Below, piece by piece: positions 54,856 to 63,193 of a stretch of DNA of 64,000 nt. The notes under the pieces are model-generated. The model ran no database searches, was not told the DNA's origin, and saw only the letters and a list, made by a program, of their open reading frames with translations. Position numbers and translations under genes: made by a program. Source of the DNA: Mycolicibacter senuensis. GTDB lineage: Bacteria > Actinomycetota > Actinomycetes > Mycobacteriales > Mycobacteriaceae. The DNA is taken from the NCBI RefSeq assembly GCF_002101885.1, contig NZ_LQPS01000054.1, positions 1 to 64,000 on the forward strand, in the 5' to 3' direction. Each line of letters begins with the position of its first letter. Positions within the stretch are counted from its first letter, which is position 1.

Positions 54856-55833
54856 ATGCTCACTCTGCGCTTCGATATGCGAGCGCCCGCATCGGGTGCA
54901 CCCAGCCGGGAGCTCTATGCCGCGGCTCTCGACATGTGCGCCTGGGCCGAGACCCGCGGTGCGATCGCCGCCGTGCTCTCCGAACACCACGGCACCGAGG
55001 ACGGGCACCTGCCGTCGCCGCTGCTGCTGGCCGCGGCGATCGCCGCCCGAACCGAGACCTTGGCGATCATGCTTGCGGCGGTGATCCTGCCGTTCCGGGA
55101 TCCGGTCCGGCTGGCCGAGGACATCAGCGTGCTCGACAATCTCAGCAACGGCCGCATCGCCTACGCCTTCGGGATCGGTCACCGCGCCGAAGAATACGAG
55201 CACTTCGGCATCGACAGCCGTACGCGCGGGCGGCTCGCCGACGAGAAGCTGGCATTGCTGCTAGGGCTATTGCGTGGCGAGCCGGTGCAGCACCAGGGCC
55301 GCCGTATCCATGTGACACCGGCGTGCGTGGGCCGGCCGCACATCATGGTTGCCGGCGCCAGCCGGGCAGCGGCGCGGCGGGCCGCCCGTCACGGGCTGGG
55401 ACTGCTCGCGCAGGCGAACCCGCCTGGCCTGAAAGACTTTTACGACGCGCAGTGTCGCGCTCACGGACGTGAACCCGGGCCGTGCCAGTTCCCCGACGCC
55501 GATGCGCCGACGACGGTATTCGTCACGGACGACGTGGACCGGGCCTGGGACGAGCTGGGACCGTACCTGCTGCACGACGCCGTGACCGCTGCCGCCTACC
55601 GGCACGATGACGCGCCGGTCGTGAGCATCTCCCGGGCCACCAGCGTGGCCGAACTGCGGGAGACACCCGGCCCCTACCGCATCGTCACGGTGGATGACGC
55701 CGTCGCGCAGCTGCGCTCCGGTCGCAGCCTGCCGCTGCTGCCGTTGTGCGGCGGGCTGCCGCCTGTGCTCGCCTGGCCGTATCTGGAACACGCCGCCGCG
55801 GCGGTCGCCCGATCCACCGAAGGGACGAGATGA
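54856..55833 (+). CDS. LLM-class flavin-dependent oxidoreductase
   Basis: 325 aa, luciferase-like TIM barrel. RGAIAAVLSEHHGTEDGHLPSPLLLAAAIA is the conserved early strand-helix, then RDPVRLAEDISVLDNLSNGRIAYAFGIG and RGRLADEKLALL, and RPHIMVAGAS near the flavin phosphate. Such enzymes use FMN or F420 to oxidise or reduce small substrates; mycobacteria have many. It starts the two-gene unit led by site A. Its stop overlaps the next start in ATGA. The substrate is unknown. Confidence 0.85.
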   Translation: MLTLRFDMRAPASGAPSRELYAAALDMCAWAETRGAIAAVLSEHHGTEDGHLPSPLLLAAAIAARTETLAIMLAAVILPFRDPVRLAEDISVLDNLSNGRIAYAFGIGHRAEEYEHFGIDSRTRGRLADEKLALLLGLLRGEPVQHQGRRIHVTPACVGRPHIMVAGASRAAARRAARHGLGLLAQANPPGLKDFYDAQCRAHGREPGPCQFPDADAPTTVFVTDDVDRAWDELGPYLLHDAVTAAAYRHDDAPVVSISRATSVAELRETPGPYRIVTVDDAVAQLRSGRSLPLLPLCGGLPPVLAWPYLEHAAAAVARSTEGTR

Positions 55834-56900
55834 ATCCGAAGACTCGAGTCGTGGTCTGGTCGACCGGTGGCGTCGGTTCCATCGCGATCGACGCGATCCG
55901 GCGCCGGCCCGATATGGAACTGGTGGGCGTCTGGGTGCATTCGCCGGACAAGGTGGGGCGTGATGCCGGTGAGCTCGCCGGCGGAACCGCGCTGGGGATC
56001 AGCGCGACCGACGACGCCGACGCGCTGATCGGGTTGCGGCCCGACTGCGTCGTGTACGCGGCGAGCGGCCCCGAACGCGACGCCGCTGCCGTGCCGGACT
56101 ACCTGCGGCTGCTGGATGCCGGAATCAATGTCGTCTCCACGACGTCGACCGGTCTGGTGTACCCGCCGGCCTACTTCCACCCCGAGTGGCGCAAACAGCT
56201 CGAATCAGCCGCCGAAGCCGGTGGTGCCTCGTTCTACGCATCGGGTGTCTTTCCCGGCTTCGGCTCCGACCAGCTGGCACTGCTGTTGGCGACGCAGTCC
56301 AAGACCATCCGGTCGGTGACGGTGAGCGAGGTATCCCTCAACGACCACTACCCGGTCGCCGACGTCATGATGGACGGGATGGGTTTCGGCCGGCCGCTGG
56401 ACTTCGACCCGATGCTGAGCACACCTGGCTTCATCGAAATGGCTTGGGGTGCCCCGATTCACCTGATGGCGCAGGCGTTGGGTGTACATGTTCAGGAGAT
56501 TCGCGAATCGCTGGATCGGCGAGTCACCCATCACGACATCGTGGTCGCGTTCGGAACCATCGCGGCCGGCACGTGCGGCGCGGTGTGCACCCGCGCCGCC
56601 GGAGTCGTCGACGGCCGCGAGGCCATCGTGGTCGAGCACATCATCCGAATGGCCCGTGACGTGGCCCCGGACTGGAAGACGTCGGACTGCGACGCCACCT
56701 ACCGGGTGGACATCGACGGTGACCCCGAGATCCACTGCGCGATGACGCTGGGGGATGCAGAAGGTCACGGTGCCGGCCGGGGCGCGATGGCCGCGACCGC
56801 GATGCGCGTCGTCAACGCCGCACCCTACGTGGTCGACGCCGCGCCGGGACTGCTGAGCTCGCTGGATCTGCCGATTACGTTGCCGCGGCACGCGATCTGA
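55830..56900 (+). CDS. Dihydrodipicolinate-reductase-like NAD(P)-dependent dehydrogenase
   Basis: 356 aa. The Rossmann start VVVWSTGGVGSIAIDAIRRRPDMELVGVWVHSPDKVG resembles the N-domain of dihydrodipicolinate reductase, and GVFPGFGSDQLALLL and HHDIVVAFGTIAAGTCGAV follow the pattern of the related amine-dehydrogenase-like group seen in many mycobacterial catabolic clusters. A lysine biosynthetic role is unlikely because of the context and the long C-terminal domain. Coupled to the LLM gene. It is convergent with the SDR gene, 2 bp apart. Confidence 0.82.
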   Translation: MNPKTRVVVWSTGGVGSIAIDAIRRRPDMELVGVWVHSPDKVGRDAGELAGGTALGISATDDADALIGLRPDCVVYAASGPERDAAAVPDYLRLLDAGINVVSTTSTGLVYPPAYFHPEWRKQLESAAEAGGASFYASGVFPGFGSDQLALLLATQSKTIRSVTVSEVSLNDHYPVADVMMDGMGFGRPLDFDPMLSTPGFIEMAWGAPIHLMAQALGVHVQEIRESLDRRVTHHDIVVAFGTIAAGTCGAVCTRAAGVVDGREAIVVEHIIRMARDVAPDWKTSDCDATYRVDIDGDPEIHCAMTLGDAEGHGAGRGAMAATAMRVVNAAPYVVDAAPGLLSSLDLPITLPRHAI

Positions 56901-56902
56901 GA

Positions 56903-57781
56903 CTATCCGCCCGGTCCGTTGGGCCACTTGAGCAGCGAGCCGGCGTCGACGCGGATGTGCTGGCCGGTGATGTAGCGGGCGTCGTCGCTGGCCAAAAAGA
57001 CCCCCAGGTTGGCCATGTCCTCGGGCTCGATGTAGGGGATGGGCATGGCCTGGAAGAGCGTGAACAGCGGTTCGGCGTCCTCGCGGGTGGCCTTCTTTCC
57101 TGCGTTGGTCAGGTCCGGACGGAACATGGAGTACATCCCGTCGTTCTGCAGCAGGTGGGTGTTGCAGTTGGTCGGGTGGATGGCGTTGACCCGGATCATC
57201 CTGGGCGCCAGGTGCAGCGACATCTCGTCGACGTACTCCATCACGATGCGCTTGCTCCAGCCGTACCCGGCGCCGCCGGGTCCCATATTCGGGTTGTCGG
57301 TGGTGCCGCGGATCATGCCGGCGGTCGAACCGGTGACGATGACGGATGCGCCGTCGGGCAGGTGCGGAATGGCAACCGCGACAGTGTTCATCACACCGAC
57401 CAGGTCGACATCGGAGGCGTCGACGAACTGCATCGGGTCCGGCTTGCCCATCGCCATCGGCAGGATGCCCGCGTTGGCGACGACGATGTCGACCCTGCCC
57501 AGATCCGCCAGGCCCGCCTCGAGCGCATCGCGCAACTCGTGGCGCTCGCGGACATCGGCGATGCGGGCGACCACCCGGCGGCCCAGTTCCTTGACCGCTC
57601 GTTCGGTCTCGGCCAGATCGTCGGGTGTCGCCAGCGGGTAGGGGTTCGACTCGATCTGGCGACAGATGTCGACGGCGATGATGTCGGCGCCCTCCCTGGC
57701 CATCGCGAGGGCATGGGCACGACCCTGACCGCGGGCCGCGCCGGTGATGAATGCGACTTTGCCGCTGAGCTTTCCGGACAT
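56903..57781 (-). CDS. Mycofactocin-type short-chain dehydrogenase/reductase
   Basis: 292 aa classical SDR. GAARGQGRAHALAMAREGADIIAVDIC is the first region, the catalytic Tyr-Lys is in GYGWSKRIVMEYV, and NAG is NVGIL-like VANAGILPM. Between beta-2 and the next helix an insert (ESNPYPLATPDDLAETERAVKELGRRVVARIADV) is characteristic of the mycofactocin-coupled SDR subfamily, whose NAD is bound without exchange and is reoxidised through mycofactocin. It likely oxidises an alcohol. Site B of the shared motif is 44 bp upstream of its ATG. Confidence 0.87.
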   Translation of the reverse strand: MSGKLSGKVAFITGAARGQGRAHALAMAREGADIIAVDICRQIESNPYPLATPDDLAETERAVKELGRRVVARIADVRERHELRDALEAGLADLGRVDIVVANAGILPMAMGKPDPMQFVDASDVDLVGVMNTVAVAIPHLPDGASVIVTGSTAGMIRGTTDNPNMGPGGAGYGWSKRIVMEYVDEMSLHLAPRMIRVNAIHPTNCNTHLLQNDGMYSMFRPDLTNAGKKATREDAEPLFTLFQAMPIPYIEPEDMANLGVFLASDDARYITGQHIRVDAGSLLKWPNGPGG

Positions 57782-57824
57782 GGACCGAACCTATGTGACG
57801 AGCCCGCCTTAATCAATAGGTTTC

Positions 57825-57840
57825 GGAACAAAACTTTGGT
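57825..57840 (-). promoter_or_regulatory. Shared operator-like motif, site B (SDR gene)
   Basis: GGAACAAAACTTTGGT, matching site A at 12 of 16 positions and site C at 13 of 16, lies in the 78-bp gap between the SDR start (57781) and the tandem-TetR stop (57860). Confidence 0.5.
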
Positions 57841-57859
57841 AGCGCCAGTTCGGCGGCGG

Positions 57860-59155
57860 CTACTCCGGGCTGCGTTCGGCGGCGCCGCGGATCAGGGTGT
57901 CGCGTGCCAGCGTCAGCGCCGTACGGGTGCCCGCAGAGCGCACGATGTTCTCCGGCATCCACAACAGGTCCATCACGCATCGCGACAGCATCTCCATGGA
58001 GGGCGCATCGATGTGGACATCGCCGGATCGAGTCCCTTCGGACAGCAGTGATTTGAGTTGCCGCAGTCGCATGGTGAACGCCAGGCCCGGATTGGGGGTG
58101 TCCGGCGGGGAGTGGCGCATCCAGGCCAGCTGGATCTTCCACTCGTCCGGGAACTGGTCCAAGGCGTTGATATTGACCCAGCTCAGGGCGTCGAACTTCT
58201 CGATGGGGCTCGCGTCGGCGCGCAATACCGCCGCGAACCCGCCACCGGCCTTGGCGCCGAACGACGCCATGATCGAGGCCAACAGCTCGTCCTTCGAGCC
58301 GATCAACCGGTAGACGGTGCCGGTGCCCATTCCCGCCGCGGAGGCGATATCGCGGACGGTGGTGACCTCGTAGCCTTTACGCCCGAACTCGGCGCGGGCC
58401 ACTGCGCGGATGTGGGCGGCCTTGTCATCGGCCGCGTTCTCGTCGGCCCAGGTCTTGATCGCGTCTTCTGCCGCGGCGAATGCGGGGGAGCGGTCCAACT
58501 CCTCGTCGGAAGGAGGACGGCTGGCCAGCCCCTGCAACATGATTCGGCACAGCACCGTGGCCGTCCGATCGGCCGCCGACTTGTTGCGGATGACGTCGAG
58601 CCCCACGTGCATCATCGACTGGCACATCCGGTCGGCCAGCGTCGCCAGGTCGAGGTCTTCCCGGATGTAGCCGCTCCACCGGCCGGCCCGCAGGGCCTGC
58701 AGCATGGCCCGCTGCACGCTGGTGGGTGGCTCCTTGAGCAGTTTGACCAGCTCCGGATTCGCGCTCGGCGCCTCGTAGAACGACATCTGCAACGCGGCCC
58801 GGTGCGCCACCGCGCACCGCGCGATCTCCGACCCCAGCTCGACGATCACCTCGGCGGGAGGTTGCGAACCGGGGGCGTCCAGCCTGTCATCGGCGGCCTC
58901 GCCGATGCGTTCCAGGTCGGCGTGATAGCGGCGTACCAACTCGACCAGGATGGCTTCTTTGGAGTCGAAATGGTGGTAGAGGCTGCCCGGCAGGATCCCG
59001 GCCGCGTCGGCGATCTCCTGCAGCGAGGTCCGCAAACCTGAGGACGCGATCAAGGTGGCGGCGGTTTGGAGGATCTCGCTGCGGCGGGTCCCGTCCTCGT
59101 ACGCATCGGTGAGGTTCGCGGAAGTTGCCGTTCCGGCTGGCTTTTGCCGCCCCAC
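57860..59155 (-). CDS. Regulator with two tandem TetR units in one chain
   Basis: 431 aa from GTG 59155, with GGAGG 4 nt upstream; ATG 59200 has none. Residues 10-215 form a full TetR protein (HTH IADAAGILPGSLYHHFDSKEAIL, then a KstR2-like helical domain). Residues 235-431 form a second (HTH IASAAGMGTGTVYRLIGSKDELL with RAEFGRKGYEVTTVRDI, then its own helical domain). Usual TetR proteins are about 200 aa, so this is a genuine fusion with two DNA-binding heads, perhaps a pseudo-dimer. It lies among the genes carrying the shared motif. Confidence 0.9.
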   Translation of the reverse strand: MGRQKPAGTATSANLTDAYEDGTRRSEILQTAATLIASSGLRTSLQEIADAAGILPGSLYHHFDSKEAILVELVRRYHADLERIGEAADDRLDAPGSQPPAEVIVELGSEIARCAVAHRAALQMSFYEAPSANPELVKLLKEPPTSVQRAMLQALRAGRWSGYIREDLDLATLADRMCQSMMHVGLDVIRNKSAADRTATVLCRIMLQGLASRPPSDEELDRSPAFAAAEDAIKTWADENAADDKAAHIRAVARAEFGRKGYEVTTVRDIASAAGMGTGTVYRLIGSKDELLASIMASFGAKAGGGFAAVLRADASPIEKFDALSWVNINALDQFPDEWKIQLAWMRHSPPDTPNPGLAFTMRLRQLKSLLSEGTRSGDVHIDAPSMEMLSRCVMDLLWMPENIVRSAGTRTALTLARDTLIRGAAERSPE

Positions 59156-59206
59156 CGCACCTCCACTGCGCCCGTGATCAGTCGGGATTCGCCCGAGCAC
59201 CTAAAG

Positions 59207-59220
59207 ACCGAACATTTGGT
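59207..59220 (-). promoter_or_regulatory. Shortened motif, site D, before the tandem-TetR gene
   Basis: ACCGAACATTTGGT has GAAC and TTTGGT as in sites A-C but lacks about three central bases; it is itself a near palindrome (ACC..AA/TT..GGT). It lies 51 bp upstream of the GTG at 59155, placed for autoregulation. Confidence 0.35.
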
Positions 59221-59273
59221 TGAACGCTACCAGAAAGTAGCTATCGTTCCGGACAGTCAGGGCCGGGCTCCGA

Positions 59274-60560
59274 TCAGGTTCCGGTCGGTAGTTTGGCGGC
59301 GAGGTCGAGGACGGTCACGGTGTCGGTGCCGGTCTTCTTCAGTCGTTGCGAGGAGCGGTAGCCCAGGTCCACGTCGCGCGACTGCGCCCGCAGCGCGCCG
59401 ACGGTGACCTGTTCCCTGGCCAGCTTTCCGAACATGTCGAAGGAGAAGAGCCGCAGTGCGTTCTGATGGGTGATCTTGTCGATCTCGTCGTCGGGCACCC
59501 CGTCCAGGTAACCGGCGAGTGATTCGGGTGCCAGCGGCCACGTCGAGTCGGAGTGCGGGTAATCGCACTCCCAGGTGATCATGTCGAGGTTGAGCTTGTG
59601 CCGGTTCTCGATGCCGAAGCCGTCGTCGATGAAGCACGTCACAACGCGCTCCAGGAAGACCTCACTGGGCAGTTTGTCGCCAAAGTTCTGGTGGGTCCAG
59701 GCTCGGTGCATCTTGTAGACCCGGTCGACTCGTTCCAGGAAGTACGGGATCCAGCCGATTCCGCCCTCGGAGAGCGCGAAGGTCAGATCCGGGAACTTGC
59801 GCAGCGTCGGTGACCAGACCAGGTCCGCGGCCGCGTTCACGATGCTCATCGGTTGCAGGGTGATCATCGTATCGACGGGTGCGTCGACCGACGTGATCAC
59901 CACCGATGACGACGACCCGATATGCAGGCAGACGACGGTGTTCTCGTCACTGCAGGCCCGCCAGAACGGATCCCAATGCGGGTCGTGCAGCGACGGATAG
60001 TCGAGCTTGGTGGGGTTCTCGGAGAAGGTGACCGCGTGGCAGCCCTTCTTCGCCACCCGCCGGACTTCGTCGGCCATCAGATTCGGGTCCCAGATCGGCG
60101 GTAGCGCCAACGGGATCATCCGCCCTGGGTAGGCGCCGCACCATTCGTCGATATGCCAGTCGTTATAGGCCCGCAGCACCGCCAGCCCCAGGTCCTTGTC
60201 CTGGGCGCGCGCGAAGTACTGCCCGCAGAACTGCGGATAGGACGGGAAGTTCATCGCGGCGGCAACGCCGTTGGCGTTCATGTCCCGGATCCGCTCGTGG
60301 ATGTTGTAGCAGCCGTCGCGGATCTCGCTCAACTTGGTCGGTTCGGCGCCGTACTCGTCCGGTGGGCGGCCGGCCACCGCGTTGAGGCCGACGTTGGTGG
60401 CCTCTTGGCCCTCGAAGACCCAGGCGTCGGTGCCGTCGGCGCGCTGGATCAGTTTGGGCACATCGTCTTGGTATTTGGCGGGGATGTGGCCGTCGAACAT
60501 GTCGGGCGGCTCGACGAGGTGATCGTCGACGGAGACGAGGACGAAGTCGTCCATGTTCAT
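59274..60560 (-). CDS. ACMSD-like amidohydrolase family protein
   Basis: 428 aa from ATG 60560 (MNMDDFVLVSVDDH), preceded by AAGGAG at 7 nt. It is an amidohydrolase_2 protein: the metal motif is SVDDHLVEPPDMF, with a later His in VVCLHIGSSS and the metal Asp in WECDYPHSDSTWP. Members include decarboxylases and hydrolases of ring or keto-acid intermediates in aromatic and lipid catabolism. Site C and a -10 (TAGGGT, 60614-60609) are upstream, so it has its own promoter behind the mce operon. Confidence 0.85.
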   Translation of the reverse strand: MNMDDFVLVSVDDHLVEPPDMFDGHIPAKYQDDVPKLIQRADGTDAWVFEGQEATNVGLNAVAGRPPDEYGAEPTKLSEIRDGCYNIHERIRDMNANGVAAAMNFPSYPQFCGQYFARAQDKDLGLAVLRAYNDWHIDEWCGAYPGRMIPLALPPIWDPNLMADEVRRVAKKGCHAVTFSENPTKLDYPSLHDPHWDPFWRACSDENTVVCLHIGSSSSVVITSVDAPVDTMITLQPMSIVNAAADLVWSPTLRKFPDLTFALSEGGIGWIPYFLERVDRVYKMHRAWTHQNFGDKLPSEVFLERVVTCFIDDGFGIENRHKLNLDMITWECDYPHSDSTWPLAPESLAGYLDGVPDDEIDKITHQNALRLFSFDMFGKLAREQVTVGALRAQSRDVDLGYRSSQRLKKTGTDTVTVLDLAAKLPTGT

Positions 60561-60608
60561 TCCGGGCTCCTTGTGCTGTGTGGGCATTCCACCGGCGTCG
60601 CGTGTCCG

Positions 60609-60634
60609 ACCCTACGGCGGAACAAGTATTTGGT
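60609..60634 (-). promoter_or_regulatory. Shared operator-like motif, site C, and -10 of the amidohydrolase gene
   Basis: GGAACAAGTATTTGGT (60619-60634 on the plus strand) is followed on the minus strand, after 4 nt, by TAGGGT (60614-60609). It touches the stop codon of the upstream Mce-associated gene. Confidence 0.5.
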
Positions 60635-61335
60635 CAACCATCGAAGATGGCTTGGAACTCCGGCGCGATCTGATCCTCGATCGTCGACCACGGCACGGTC
60701 ACGACCTTGATTCCGGGGCCGAATTGGACCGGGGGAAAGTGGAACTCAATGCCGGCGCGGGTCGGTATCCAATGCTTGAAGTTGACGTCAACCGGGGCGA
60801 ACTGGCCGGCGCGGCGCCAGTCGCGCAACTGCGTCGCCGAGGCCACCGTGGCCAGCCTCGCCTCCACCTGCTCGCCGAGACGGGACAAACCCGCGGTCTT
60901 GTCCGGAAACACGGTGTCCCAGGTGATGATGTCGCCGCTGCGGGCGTCGCAGACGACCGTGCCGACGGTCTGCATCGGCATGTGCGGCTCGGCGGTGTCA
61001 TAGGACCCGACGAACACCTCGGACACCGTCGTGGGCCGAACGCTGATCGTTCCGGTCGCATCGAATGTCCAGGGCCGCCTGGTCGATCCGTCCCACGTCG
61101 CCTGGGTGACCTCCCGGTTCGCTTCGGCGTCGATGCGGTCGTTGATGGCCTCTGCCACCGGCGAGTCACCGGGGTCGAGGCGTTGATAGTGCACCGCCCA
61201 GGTTCCCAGCCCGTCGGGGCTGGTGCCGGCGATCACCGCGGCAGTGGGTTCGGCCCGGGCCGGAGTCGTCACGATGGCGCTGCCCAGCGCGAGCAGCATC
61301 AGCAGCGATGCGCTTCGTCTTGCAACGGTCATCAT
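60634..61335 (-). CDS. Secreted Mce-operon-linked protein, DUF3298/RsiV-like
   Basis: 233 aa from ATG 61335, overlapping the previous stop in ATGA. A signal peptide (SASLLMLLALGSAIVTTPARA) is cleaved near residue 28. The mature part (INDRIDAEANREVTQATWD, DARSGDIITWDTVFPD, GIEFHFPPVQFGPGIKVVTVPW) has the strand-helix arrangement of DUF3298/RsiV-like domains. Such proteins are common at the end of mce operons and RsiV is an anti-sigma factor that binds lysozyme; here no sigma factor is adjacent, so the role is open. Confidence 0.72.
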   Translation of the reverse strand: MMTVARRSASLLMLLALGSAIVTTPARAEPTAAVIAGTSPDGLGTWAVHYQRLDPGDSPVAEAINDRIDAEANREVTQATWDGSTRRPWTFDATGTISVRPTTVSEVFVGSYDTAEPHMPMQTVGTVVCDARSGDIITWDTVFPDKTAGLSRLGEQVEARLATVASATQLRDWRRAGQFAPVDVNFKHWIPTRAGIEFHFPPVQFGPGIKVVTVPWSTIEDQIAPEFQAIFDG

Positions 61336-61892
61336 TTCAACTCGACGCGACTGGCCAGCCAGCGGCCGTCGGTCAGCTCCATCGTCATCGCCACTCGACT
61401 GCGGTCGAGGCGAGCAGCCGGATTGGCGACGTTGGTGATCGCCTGGTCGATGAACAGCAGCACCTCGACTCTGCTGGTGGACGCCGACTTGACCGCGGCG
61501 TCCACCACCACGCCCTTGCTCATCGCCTTGTTGTCGATGAGCACCTGACGCAACTGTGTCGCCGACTGGGTGTACATGTCCTTGAATCCGGCTGTGGCGC
61601 CGTCGATCACCTTCGTGAAGTTGTCGTCGACGTTCTTGGCGTCGATGCTGGTCAGGGTCACGGCATAGTCCTGCGCTGTGGCGAGCGCGGCGCTGCTCGC
61701 CTCGGCGACGACGTGGTGTCGCTGGTACTGCCAGCCGAGGAAAACCAACGCCGTCAGCACGGCGGCGGACAAGACTGCCACGGTCGCGAGTGCGGCACGG
61801 CGCTGCCGGTGCGCCGGCCCTGCCGGCTCGGGAGCCTCGGCCGCCGCTACCGACTCGGTTGCGGTTTCGTCCTCGCAGAGCTGTGTTGCCAT
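61332..61892 (-). CDS. Mce-associated membrane protein (Mam)
   Basis: 186 aa with a Pro/Ala/Glu cytosolic start, one helix (ALATVAVLSAAVLTALVFLGW), then the Mam domain: SAALATAQDYAVTLTSIDAKNVDDNFTKVIDGATAGFKDMY and a last strand GRWLASRVELK. Mam proteins support the Mce lipid-import complex. GAGAAGGG is 5 nt before the ATG, 14 bp after mceF. Confidence 0.85.
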   Translation of the reverse strand: MATQLCEDETATESVAAAEAPEPAGPAHRQRRAALATVAVLSAAVLTALVFLGWQYQRHHVVAEASSAALATAQDYAVTLTSIDAKNVDDNFTKVIDGATAGFKDMYTQSATQLRQVLIDNKAMSKGVVVDAAVKSASTSRVEVLLFIDQAITNVANPAARLDRSRVAMTMELTDGRWLASRVELK

Positions 61893-61906
61893 GATTGCCC
61901 TTCTCC

Positions 61907-63193
61907 TCAGTTCGGCGGGTCCGGCGGCAGTTGCACGTCCATCGGCACCCCACCGAACGGGGTGAGCAGGGTGTGCGGGCCGGGCGGAACCGGATCGGTC
62001 TGGGCGTGCGGGTCATAGCCCGGCGGCGGACCAGCGGTGTCGTCCCCCGGCGGACGTGGTGCATTGCGGGCGCCGCGGACCAGCACGGACGGGTCCGGGT
62101 TGTGGCAATAGGTATGCAGGTACGGCTCGGGATAGTTCGGGATGGCCGGTGGCAGCGGCGGAAGCCCGTAGTCGCAGCTGTAGCGCGGGTACAGATCCGC
62201 GATCACCCACACCGCCCCGTCCCGCACCACACTGCTCAACGCCTCCACCGCCGAGCCGCCACGGTCGGAGTTGACGATCTCATTCAGGGCCGGGATCCGC
62301 GCGGAGGACAGTTGTGCGGTGGTGACGAGATTGCCCAGCAGTCCGACCATGGTGTCGGAGTTGTCCTCGATGATCTTGTCCAGCACGGTCAATGGGCGCT
62401 CACCCTGATCGACCAGAGTGCGGAACCCGCTGTCCATCGACTGGGCGCCCGCCATGATGTCGTGCAGGTTCTGCGAGGCCCGCACCAGGCCGGTGTTGCT
62501 GTCGACGAGAGTGGTCAGTACGGTCCGGCTGGTCCGCAGCACGCTCACCGTCTGGGGCAGCACCGAGTCGAGAGTCGATATCAGAAACGCCCCGCCGTCG
62601 AGCAGGGCTGCCAGCTTGGCCGGTCCCTGATTCGATACCCGAAGTTCGGTGGTGATGGCCGCCAGCTGCTGCGGATCCGCTTGGGCGAGCAGTCCGTTGG
62701 CGTCAGCCAACAGTTGAGCCAGGGATACCGGAATGGCGGTGCGGTCCTCGTCGATCACCGCGCCGTCGGCCAGGGCCGGCCCGCCGGCCTGCTCGGGACG
62801 GAAGTCGAGGTACTGCTCGCCCGCCGCAGACAAGGCCGACACCCGGACGCGGCTGTTCGCCGGCACCCGCTGCCGGCCGTCGATCTCGACGGAGGCGACC
62901 ACACCGGTATCGGCGAGTCGCACCGAGCTGACCTTACCGACCCGTACGCCACGCAGCGTGACGTCCTGGTTGGGCAGCAGGCCCCCGGATTCGCGCAGGT
63001 GTACCTGCACGGAGATGGTGGAGCGCAACGGACTGATCCCCAGGGTTCCGCCGACGATGTAGACGGTCACGGCAATCAGTGTCACGACGATACCGGCCAC
63101 CGACATCGCGACGCGGTGTCGGTTGCACGCCCTGGTTGCATCGACCAGCAGCCGGGCCGGCGCTTCCAGGAGACGTAGGGCGTTGTTGGTCAT
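61907..63193 (-). CDS. MceF-type lipid-transporter subunit
   Basis: 428 aa from ATG 63193, overlapping the upstream stop in ATGA. A membrane anchor (MSVAGIVVTLIAVTVYIVGG) precedes the MCE domain with VQVHLRESGGLLPNQDVTLRGVRVGKVSSV, then the long helical region (RTSRTVLTTLVDSNTGLVRASQNL) and a Pro-rich tail of the last Mce proteins. Mce proteins form a hexameric tube for import of lipids or sterols. As the final Mce gene before Mam genes it should be MceF by order. Confidence 0.87.
   Translation of the reverse strand: MTNNALRLLEAPARLLVDATRACNRHRVAMSVAGIVVTLIAVTVYIVGGTLGISPLRSTISVQVHLRESGGLLPNQDVTLRGVRVGKVSSVRLADTGVVASVEIDGRQRVPANSRVRVSALSAAGEQYLDFRPEQAGGPALADGAVIDEDRTAIPVSLAQLLADANGLLAQADPQQLAAITTELRVSNQGPAKLAALLDGGAFLISTLDSVLPQTVSVLRTSRTVLTTLVDSNTGLVRASQNLHDIMAGAQSMDSGFRTLVDQGERPLTVLDKIIEDNSDTMVGLLGNLVTTAQLSSARIPALNEIVNSDRGGSAVEALSSVVRDGAVWVIADLYPRYSCDYGLPPLPPAIPNYPEPYLHTYCHNPDPSVLVRGARNAPRPPGDDTAGPPPGYDPHAQTDPVPPGPHTLLTPFGGVPMDVQLPPDPPN

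Noticed and set aside
59226-59241. GCTAC / GTAGC hairpin upstream of the tandem TetR gene
   Set aside because: Only 5 bp of symmetry; this is expected by chance at this length and does not match the shared motif.
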